Shown one piece after another: positions 23,310 through 32,344 of a stretch of DNA of 64,000 nucleotides (its first letter is position 1; each line of letters starts with the position of its first letter). The notes under the pieces are model-generated. The model was not told where the DNA came from. It searched no databases and saw only the letters and a program-made list of their open reading frames with translations. Source of the stretch: Strongylocentrotus purpuratus. Its lineage: Eukaryota > Echinodermata > Echinoidea > Camarodonta > Strongylocentrotidae. Location: positions 10,814,774-10,878,773 of the forward strand of contig NW_022145609.1 in assembly GCF_000002235.5 (NCBI RefSeq). Reading direction: 5' to 3'. The position numbers were made by a program, and so were the translations under genes.

Positions 23310-24775
23310 GTTAAAAATGCGATATTGTTTTTTAGCAAGAAAGGTTTTGGTCTCACGACCAAGAAAGGATTATTCGCAACGAGTGGACATGAATGCTTAT
23401 TTGTTTGATAATGGTACCAATCATTCGAAGGGTGTCGCAATTTTGATTAACAGTGACCCGAAAATTGATATAATAAGTACTTTTATTAAAAGTGAAGGTA
23501 GAATTAAGGCTACTCGTTTGAGCAACAATGGACTGTGTTATTTTCTTTTGAATGTTTATGCTCCTGCAAAAAAATCGGAAAAAGAACTTTTTCATAAAAT
23601 GCTTTTTAAGTTGGTTGAATGAAGTTAAAGAAGATAATGATATTTTGATCGCAGGAGGTTACTGGAATTATGTTCAAAATAAGGAAATGGATACACGAAT
23701 GTTAATGTTGATAAATATTTGAAAGATGTAATTGTTAGTACTCTGACCGATGACGTGGCATTGAAGTGTGAAGACGCATTGCAATGTATATGAAAAATAA
23801 TATTACCCCTGGAAGTAATGGTCTTAGTGCGGAGTTTTACAAGGTTTTTTAGTTAGAAATTAAAGAGTAGGTTATTGAAAGTTTAAATGAGGGGTATCAA
23901 AAACAAAAGTTATCCTCATCTCAACTGCAAGGTCTAATTGCATTGTTGTTTGGGAAGAGGGGGGTGGGGGGTGGGGGGGGGGGGTGTCTAGACAGTTGGG
24001 GACCTATTTCGTTGTTGGATGCTGAGTATGAATGGGATCGTGGCGGGAGTGCTGTCTGGGGGCGTATCCGGACACCTACCTCCTGGACATGCTCCCCGGA
24101 CAACTACCCCAGTTAACTACCCCCTAGGATAACTACCCCGAGGTGTAGTCGTCCTAGAGGGTGGTGGCCCTAGGGGGTAGTTGTCCTAGGGGTAGTTGTC
24201 CAGGGAGTAGGTGTCCTAGAACCAGCAGGTTGTGTATAGTTATTTGTGTAACGCTTGTGGCCTATGGGGAGGTTGATTTGGCGTTTCACTTTTTGTTATG
24301 TTGCGGGGATGTGATTGTGTTTTGGAAGATGGTATGTGGTTTGATTTTCCGCCTGTTCCAAGTGGAGCTGCAGGTGAACCGGAAGATGTTGGTTGTGAGT
24401 GGGGACGTGGGAGGCGGGAAATGTACTTTCCTGAATTATGTGCAGTTTGCGAATGTTGCGTGAGAAGGATTGTCGGCGCGTTCAGTTGTTTGCCTGTGTG
24501 CTTTTTTAAATTAAAAAACAAACAAACTTGAAGTCGTTACTGAGATTGTTTTTGAGGTATAAATGTGTTGGCAAGGAGAATGGTACTGGGCTGGAGGAAT
24601 TGTTGAGTATGCTTTAATTTTAAGCCAATATTGTTTGCATTCACTTATTGAGGAATTGATGTAACTATGTATTGAAATTATGGAAATAAAAACTTTGCTT
24701 GAGGAAAAGAGAGAGAATTTTGTTTAGCTTGACAAACTAAGGAAAAGGAAAACAAAGAAATGAAGTATTGCACTC
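23310..24775 (+). mobile_element. decayed Tx1-type LINE, unit 1 end
   Basis: Broken fragments of a Tx1/L1-group ORF2 in several frames: endonuclease part (GTNHSKGVAILI, LNVYAPAKKSEKE at 23360-23620), RT entry (NITPGSNGLSAEFYKVF near 23800-23850, then a QLQGLIALLFGK stretch), WGPISLLDAEYEWDR near 24000, and the C-terminal Cys/His part from 24230. Multiple stops and frameshifts. The central RT region is deleted, and a palindromic GGACAACTACCCC array (24070-24216) sits at that point. Relatives close units 2, 3 and 4. Confidence 0.7.
24070..24216. repeat. palindromic GGACAACTACCCC array, unit 1
   Basis: Left half has copies related to GGACAACTACCCC (GGACACCTACC at the edge); right half has the complement GGGGTAGTTGTCC in repeated form, ending GTAGGTGTCC. 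The whole can fold back. Seen also at 33087-33208 and 43730-43851, always in the same place inside the Tx1 LINE. Confidence 0.75.
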
Positions 24776-25033
24776 ATAACTCGTTTTTCTTAAAATAAAT
24801 TAGAACTCTTTTCATTTGGATAAGACTTTCGAAATTCCCATGATGAAAGCATGACTGTAAACAGAGTTCTGCTTAAATCTTTTAAAATGTAGTGGGCGTA
24901 CCCAATCCCATTTTACCACAGTGAACACACATTGGCCCGAGACACAATACATTAACCATGTTCACCTCGACGAGGAGATAGATATGACAACTACCATGAC
25001 CTAGCAATCATAACATTACGACAAAGACCAGTT

Positions 25034-25182
25034 TAATAGGGACTTTTAGATTATGTACGACGAGAACGGGGACTGCCTTTTTAAGGCAATGTGACGTCAT
25101 TGCCAGTGCCTTAAAAGGACGTCACATTGCCTTAAAAGGGCAGTCCACATTCTCGTCGTGCAGAATTTAAAAGTCCCTATTA
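25034..25182. mobile_element. 149-bp foldback MITE carrying a CRE, unit 2
   Basis: Near-perfect hairpin: TAATAGGGACTTTTAGA... on the left pairs with ...TTTAAAAGTCCCTATTA on the right, and pairing continues through ACGACGAGAA and GGACTGCC to AAGGCAATGTGACGTC, with a loop of about 15 bp. TGACGTCA, a consensus CREB/ATF site, lies at 25092-25099. Unit 4 (CAGTTTATTATGACGC near 45445) has the uninterrupted site. Confidence 0.8.
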
Positions 25183-25213
25183 TGACGCAAAGCTAGACGT
25201 CAAGGGACCTCTC

Positions 25214-25224
25214 TGAGTCACGTG
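25214..25224 (+). promoter_or_regulatory. composite AP-1 / E-box site, unit 2
   Basis: TGAGTCACGTG within a conserved block starting GCTAGACGTCAAGGGACC. It lies 32 bp right of the foldback MITE and about 380 bp upstream of the candidate first-exon donor. Confidence 0.45.
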
Positions 25225-25305
25225 GGCTCAAAATAAAAAAGGACCGGACATCAATATCCGCACAAATAGTTAGTTCGGCGATTCTGTAATGCAGCTGTGT
25301 TCAAC

Positions 25306-25457
25306 CAGGGACCCGTTTCACAACGCCTTTTTCAATAACAAATGACACACGTCAGTGACAAATCTGTTGATAATCAATCAGAAGCGAGGATTGCACTAGC
25401 TTACAACAAAAACTGTCATTTGTCATCAATGACAAGTTTTGTGAAATGGGGAACAGG
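25306..25457. mobile_element. foldback MITE family C, unit 2
   Basis: Begins CAGGGACCCGTTTCACAA; the complement of its right end reads CCTGTTCCCCATTTCACAA. Internal arms around AATAACAAATGACA and TGTCATTTGTCAT pair as well. Unit 1 has the empty site (CTGTTCAACGTACC near 12715). Confidence 0.65.
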
Positions 25458-25602
25458 TTCATGAATTAACGTACCATCACGTTTCCCTGACGTATGACAG
25501 AGTGGTAAAGATTTGTGCATTGTTTGGATCAATTGCTTGAAGATTTCTTGATTCTGATATCATTTTCAAAACGATGAATTATACTGCAGAAGACGCTGAC
25601 TG
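25458..25602 (+). other. candidate 5' exon of gene copy 2 with nine-codon uORF
   Basis: Conserved block ending GACTG|GTAAGT. ATG at 25574 opens MNYTAEDAD and, if spliced to the acceptor at 28683, the next codon becomes TG|A, a stop. The peptide is thus a uORF in the mature mRNA. The start of the exon is unknown. The inferred intron is about 3.1 kb. Confidence 0.45.
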
Positions 25603-25639
25603 GTAAGTCGTACAGTCAGAACGAGGCGATGTTTTCGTA

Positions 25640-25642
<3 letters not shown>

Positions 25643-25681
<39 letters not shown>
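25643..25681. repeat. (TA)n microsatellite
   Basis: About 19 pure TA units. The matching spot in unit 3 (35640-35682) is slightly longer and in unit 4 (about 46000-46010) only a few units. Confidence 0.85.
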
Positions 25682-25685
<4 letters not shown>

Positions 25686-26049
25686 GGCCCTATAGGCTAT
25701 ATAGTATACGGTTGTGTGCATATATAGGCCCTAGTCTATATAGTATATGGTTGTTTGCATATAAGGTTCGTGCTTAAATAGTACCACGCAAATGCTTTAT
25801 TAACGGTTGTCTGATAAGTTTAGGAGTTGCACTGTTCGTTGAAGGCTGTAAATATTTCTTGCAACACAACGGAGATTGTTATAATGATATCAATGGCACA
25901 AATACTAAGGCCTAATTGTATTAAGTAGTAGAAATAGTTTCATTTATATCAAGTAGTAGAAATAGTTTCATTTATATTAAGTAGTAGAAATAATACTCGT
26001 TTTGAATTGTAGTACAGGGTGCAGTTCATTCCGGTGATGTTTTATCTTG

Positions 26050-26800
26050 CAGGGGCGGTGGAGCGACTTCCAAAGTGGGGGGGGGGGGGGGGCACCAACA
26101 ACAAAGGGCGAAAAATTACATCTTGTGAGGACAAAACCCAATCCTCTTTGATCATCTATTAATGCGAGCGAGTGTAGCGAGTGAGCTTTGGGGAAATTAC
26201 TCTTAGTCGCTTGAAATAAGGGGCGCGTTTAATGATGAGAGGAAAAGGGGACAATACGAAAGGGATAAGACACTTATTAGAAAAGATAAGGAGCACGTGT
26301 CAAAGTACAAAGAGTAATTATCAGAGGTGAAATGGGGCACTCCGTATACCTACAAAAAGAGGAGCTCACCAGGGATGAAAAGGTCCCTAATGGAATGAGA
26401 AAAGGGCATTTTTCAACAGAAAATGGGCACTGATCAGATTTTGATAGGGGCATTTATCGGAGGTGAAAGGGGGCTTTCATGAGAAGGGGGAAGTGGCTCT
26501 TATTGAAAAGAAAAAGAGGCGTTTGTTAAAATAAACAGGGCGATTATCAGAGATGAAAAGGGGTAATTTTGAGAAGGTAAAGAGGCTCTTATAAGAAGAT
26601 AAAAGAGCATTTATTACAAAGGAGAAATGGCACCTGTCAAAGGAAATTGGTCACCAGCCTCTCAGATTTTGATAGGGCATTTATCGGAGATGAAGGGGGC
26701 ACTTATCAATAGTGAAAAGGGGCACTTACTAGAAAAGTGGGGGGGGGGGGGGGGTACGCTGTGTGACTCTTAAACTTCCACCCCCGGGAAGGCCTCCTCT
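26050..26800 (+). mobile_element. G-rich CAG-ended non-autonomous element, unit 2
   Basis: Starts CAGGGGCGGTGGAGCGACTTCC-like sequence followed by a G run; ends GGAAGGCCTCCTCTG, whose complement CAGAGGAGGCCTTCC matches the start at CAGRGGMGG and at TTCC. The interior is an irregular repeat of GGGGCACTTATCAGA-like words. It has no coding capacity. Missing from this position in unit 1 (about 13160). Confidence 0.6.
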
Positions 26801-26946
26801 GCATACTTAAAGGAAAACAGAATAAACAAGTGCTCTTTCAGGCGATGCATGTAGTTCTGAGAGTGTGGGACTCGCAAGCGGATGTTCATAATGCACGTAT
26901 ACAAACAAGGGAAACGATAATTATTAGAGCATGCATGGATCCTACC

Positions 26947-27766
26947 CAGGGCCGGCGAATTCTTCTCATGACCGGGGGACGAAATGCGAGGGACGAGGGA
27001 GCAGTGGCGTATTGAGCAAAAACGTTTAGGGGACAGAAGAAAAAAAATCCGCATCACCCCCATTCTTACATGTTACATCCAGGCCCCGCGGAACGTTTTT
27101 TTAAAGCGGGTGGGGGGGGGGGGGGGGGGGGGCTAAAGATTTAACGATCAAGTAAAGCAAAGCGAGCGAAGCAAGTGGAGCGTAAATTGACATTTGGGGT
27201 CTTAGGCATCTAATTGCGGTCAGATGAGCGTCCAGGTGCCTGTCTAAGGGATCTGGTGGGGTCCAGGTGGCAGAGCCCCGGGAAACTCAGGGGTTTGGGC
27301 ATTTTATTACGGTCAAATGAGCAACCAGGGAGCAGACCATGCCATTTCAGCAACATTTATAAATCGCTGGTGTCGAACTAGAAATACCCCCAACAGTACG
27401 ACAGTGCGAGGGAGCATAGTGAACGAGAATGGTGAAGGTGACGGAAGTGACTACCCCCTCACATGTAGTATAATTTGTGTTGTATTAAAATACCTTAGCG
27501 AAAATTTAGTATAAAAACAAGCAATATACTTTTTCACACGTCACTTCTCTACAATATTTACTTGTACATTTTGTAAAAGAGTCGTAGCTACCGAGCGGGA
27601 TGATTTTTGCATTTTTATTTTCCTAAATGCTGCACTCTTGGGCCCTCCAGAGCCTAAAAGTGTGTTGCAGTCTTTAGTCAGTATTTGCCATACATTTTTT
27701 TGCTCTTTTTCAAATTTTCCGGGGGGGGGGGGGCGTGTCCCCCCACCCCCGGGATTGCCGCCTCTG
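26947..27766 (+). mobile_element. second CAG-ended element, unit 2
   Basis: Starts CAGGGCCGGCGAATTC and ends ATTGCCGCCTCTG (complement CAGAGGCGGCAAT), with two G runs inside. Unit 1 shows an uninterrupted ACCTACCACATG. The flanks GGATCCTACC and GAATTCTACC may be a decayed target duplication. An internal run of short open frames shows no domain. Confidence 0.55.
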
Positions 27767-28765
27767 AACTGAATTCTACCACATGATTATAGTGTCCGTT
27801 AACTATGCTTGTACATTATTTTGTAAACAGCAAATTATGACCTTAAATGATGAAACAATTATTGTACCCCTACCCCGGTGGTGTTGGGACGTTAGGATGG
27901 TGAGGGTGGTTGAACGGGGGCGATGACGACTCCCTTTCTTGGAATATACAAAAACATCCTAAAACATCCTAAAATGACGGGACTCTTATCACATATACAA
28001 TGATCTGACAAAATATTGTTCATGTATGCACTAATATGGTGCTTTTCCACATTAATCTTTATTTAGCATCTCCAATAGTTCATCAAAGTAAACGAATTTT
28101 TGGTGACATATAATTTTATTACTATCTAGCTGTATGTTAATTTTTGATTTGAGAAATTCTGTTTAATGCACGTTACGCCGTATGGTGTGATGAGTTTTGC
28201 TTATACCCATAATGTTAACGAATCTCTGTCTTTGAACTGTTTTAAATCAAGATTTAATTAGGAAAAAAATATTTAGTTCTTGTGTGAAACAGGGGTTTCG
28301 TTGGTTTCTTCTTTTCGTCATTTCTTCTTGTTTTGTGTCGTTATCTTTTCGTATGCGTGTTTGTATGTCCTAGTTCTTTTCAGCACATGTATTCATTGTT
28401 TTTGCCCATGTATAATTTGTATTTAAAATGTTTTGACATTTTTGTAATGGTTCACGGCCCTCTCACCACATACGTTTGCTTTTAGAGCAGTTGCCACCTG
28501 TAGATCATTTCACTATATATATTCGTACTTGACCGGAAAAAGAATAGGCCTATACGGCTTGACATAGCGCAACGTATGGACAGTGAAATAAGATGATGGT
28601 CTTTTACTAACCATTCTCAGCGCATATATCGAGATATTAGTAATCCAGCGAACCAAAATTCTTTTCATTCTTTGTCTTTTCAGATATTATTTCAGGATCG
28701 ACAGCAGAACTTTCATGATTGATTCTCGAGATTAACCGAGCATCACCGGTTCTCACCATCTGACC

Positions 28766-30499
28766 ATGGCATCGGCATTTCAATCAGGAACTTCGGGAAA
28801 ATGTCAGGGTAGCGACTGCAAGAGTGGCGATTTTGTTGCCACCTTCAGTATCAAAGAACAGCAAGACCTGTGCGAGGACTGTGTCTCAAAAAAAGCTCAG
28901 ACAATTCGGGATCAAGAACCCCAAGATTGGTCTTGTGACAAGCACATGAAACCCATCGAATACGTCTGCCGCTCCCATAAGATTCCTCTGTGCCAGACGT
29001 GTGCTTTCCTTTTGCACCAGAAACCATGCACGGTGCAGGATCTTGAGGATGCCGTTAGGGAAAAGCGGTCGAGGTTAGAGCTGCTGATACATAGAGTAAC
29101 TGAGAAGCACCACGAGCTACATCAGAAAGCCTCCAGGATAAGAGAGTATGGCGGTGGTTTAGAGCAGCACTTCAAAAGTGTGAAAGATAAGATCGCGAAG
29201 ACTTTTGGCACAGAGTCCGAGGACATCGATTCTTTATAGAAAAGAGAAATTGAGAGCTTACGAAAAGATGCAGACGAGCGGATTAGCAAAATACAAGAGG
29301 AACTAAACACACAACTAGAGAAGAGAAGACAAGTAGCATACTCTAAGCGCGAGAAGATCGTCCGAACAAAACAGAGGCTGGCGGACGACCTGATAAAAGT
29401 TCAAGAACGGACACTCAGAAAAGTTGATGAATTGCAGTCACAGGTCGATAGAGTTATGGATTCTGTAGAGATTGCTCAATGCCGTCTTGACAAACTTGTT
29501 ATGGACGACAGAGATTTGATTGGCCAAGCAGACATGTTCGAAACATCGTTGACAAGAATGCTGGACACTGACATCAATGTCGATGTGTTGAAACGCACCG
29601 TACAAAGAGGACAACAAGTACACTTCAAATTAGGTGATAATGTCCACGAGAGCAAGGTTTCAGGACCTGAAGAATCATGGGAACTGATCGACAGTGTTGC
29701 CATTGCAAAGGACCTCGTCAAGCCTTATTTCATTGGTGCGATTGATGAAGATCAAATGGTAGTGTCAGATATGTCTTGCCGCACGCTGTACGTGACAAAC
29801 CTGAAGGATAAAGCTATAAGTAAGGTCCTAGAACGTTCTGGAGATTACAGAAAAGTCGTTTCTTGTACATCTATTGGCAAGGGGATGATTCTCTGTGGAA
29901 ACTTCTGCAAGGGTGCAACCGGAAGTTGTTTCAAAGGTGCAAGCCTTTACAATCGGCAATGGGAGTTCATCAGGGATGTGGAGCTACCAAAGAACCCTGA
30001 GAGTGAGCAGACCTTCGCATCAGTGCACGTTGAGAAAGGTGGGAGGATCCTAGCCGCAGTGGCTTGCCAATCTGACATACACGTCATCAACCCAGGCGAT
30101 GGCATCGTCAGTCAGTCACTGAAAACCGGAGTAGGAAAAATCCAATGGCTTCGTTCTCTGCCGTCAGGTAATCTCGTCGCGAAGACGGGACCTTGTGAGT
30201 TCACCATCATGGATCCGACCGGATCGAACCGGATTTGCATCAAGCACGACCGATGGGATGGATGTCTCTACGATGTGGATCTCTCTGATGGTTCCATTTA
30301 CGTCGTGTATAGAGACAAGACTCATAATGTGTATGCAGTGGATATGGTATCAAGTGATGGTGAACTTGAAGCGACCAAGGTAGTGGAATACCCAGTGTCA
30401 AAGAACCGAAAAGACGTTGTCCTCCCCTGTGTTGTGACAGCACCGGGAACGCTGATTACATGCAACGGAGAGTACTTTTACGTGTTTAAACTGTCTTAA
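28766..30499 (+). pseudogene. RING-less TRIM-like protein, copy 2 (one in-frame TAG)
   Basis: Same 577-codon layout as copy 1 and the same splice acceptor (28683), uORF and ATG. Codon 158 is TAG (29237-29239) where the other copies have GAG, at the start of the coiled coil. Upstream of it the B-boxes are intact. Downstream the frame is open to the normal stop with no other break. As read, the product would be a 157-residue B-box-only protein, and the ATG at 29432 could start a separate coiled-coil-end/propeller piece of 355 residues. The absence of further damage means the stop is recent, polymorphic, or tolerated; which of these cannot be told from one sequence. Confidence 0.8.
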
Positions 30500-30876
30500 C
30501 AAAATAAATTGTAAAGTGTTTCTCCCCAACTAGGCAATTACTTTGTTAACCTCTCTCTCTTGTGTCGTAATCTACAATGTGCATTATCAAGTTTATCGTG
30601 ATTTGCTTGTGTTTTGACTTATTTCCCTCCCGTTAGATGTTTCATCATTTCGAGTTCACTCAAATTGGTCTGAAAAAGCCCCTTGTTATTAAGTGATAAT
30701 TATGTAGCAGGGACGTAAAGTCATCTTCAGAATTGGGTACAGCAACACATTGATGTGATGCTTACACCACGCAGTGTCTACACGCACGTATGATTGGAGG
30801 TGAACCGCCCGACACCAATGCACCTTATATTAAGAACTATAGGAATTATGGTTAGTTGGACAACATTTACCTTACT

Positions 30877-30882
30877 AATAAA
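30877..30882 (+). terminator. candidate poly(A) signal, copy 2
   Basis: AATAAA in the conserved CCTTACTAATAAATGTTGC context. The hAT element begins only 17 bp downstream, so it may alter the downstream GU-rich element of this copy. Confidence 0.45.
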
Positions 30883-30899
30883 TGTTGCATGTCATGGAC

Positions 30900-31235
30900 C
30901 AGGGGCGGATCCAGCCGGCGACAGGAGGGGGGGGGGGGGGCCCAAATCTTGAGAATTTTTTTTTTAGCGCCGACTCAGCCGGCCGGGCTGGTGATTAAGC
31001 GAGGGGGGGGGGGGGGGGGGGTTAGAGCACATTTTTTTTTTGAGGAAAAATTTAGCGCCGACTCAGCAGGTCGGTGAATAAGCGGAGAACCATTATTTTT
31101 TTTTTGAGGGGGGTGAAGAAAAAAAAGGTTTAATTTACGTTATTATCCTATTTTTTTAATTTTTTTTACCGTTTTGGGGGGCTGGGGGGGGGGGGGGGGG
31201 CGGGCCGGATAAATCGCTACGTGGATCCGAGCCTG
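30900..31235 (+). mobile_element. non-autonomous hAT element, unit 2
   Basis: Flanked by a perfect 8-bp target duplication TCATGGAC (30892-30899 and 31236-31243). Ends CAGGGGCGGATCC and, inverted, CAGGCTCGGATCC. The 8-bp duplication and CAGNG-type ends are diagnostic of the hAT superfamily. Interior: two copies of AGCGCCGACTCAGC and long G runs, no ORF. Unit 1 keeps the empty site. Confidence 0.88.
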
Positions 31236-31243
31236 TCATGGAC

Positions 31244-32344
31244 AATAATATTATGACATCATTTGTATATACTTACACTCAGTCGGCTATAAGGTTTTTT
31301 TTTTTAAATCTGTAAGAATATGGTAGTTTTTGATAATCTTATGACTGTATTGTTGGTAACTCTGTCTTGAAAATGATGGGAAAGTATATAATACTAGAAA
31401 GTTTCAAGCTAGCAAAATTCGGTTTATTCTGTTAAATAAACGAGGCTTCTCCAGTTATGTGTATTTGATTTCTGTTTGGAAATTTAAAACGATGTGCAAA
31501 TTTAATTTTGTTGTAAATAAGTAGCAATTACGATTAACCTAAGGGTCGATATTGTATAAAAAAGTTTAGATAGCGTATACTGATGCCATCGTTCATGTTC
31601 AATTTAGTTTAGAAGTCCTGCATTACATTACAATCACCGATAACAATGCACGAGACAGAATCAAAAGTTTGTGTCAATTCTAAGAGGAGTCAGTATACGT
31701 CTAATGAATTTCCAAGAAAATGTGCTATTCATTAAACTATGAGGTTACGATAATTGTTGTATTGCATTGACGTCACGACTTTTAAATGTGTACGGTTACT
31801 TTATATGATTACGATTATCTCTGTTATCAACTTTTGCAAACAGAATTAATTATATAGAAGTATGTCAAGGGAGACGAAATTATATATCCATTTTAATGAT
31901 AACATATACACAATAGAGAAATAGGAAACCCCTCTTTCTCCAGAATATTATTGTTTCCTTGTAAAAATACAAAACCTATACTAGGCTTATATATACCGTT
32001 TGAATAAATCGCAATCAGAGGAAATAGGTGAAACGGATATGTGAGCATCATGTGCAGTAAGATATTCTTGCGATCTGAAGAAATTAGGAAAAGGGAAGTA
32101 TTCAAATTACAACGACAATTTTAACCCCTGTCACACCGCACAAATGACCGATTAATGATATAATCTTTTATTCGGGGTAATGTAACGGCTTATTCAGTCT
32201 ATTGTTAGTACGGTGTCTATTTCGTCGGCGCTGTTTGTGATATTCAGACCGACTCCAAACCGAGCGTTTCTTGACCACAGACGTAATGTTACATTTTCGT
32301 TCGGTGTGTTTTGGTTTCGGTCTTGTCGATGTGACTAAGGTATG
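31244..32344 (+). other. 3' flank of unit 2
   Basis: Homologous to the other units. No gene. At 32247-32341 lies the truncated relative of the 54147 MITE. Confidence 0.55.
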
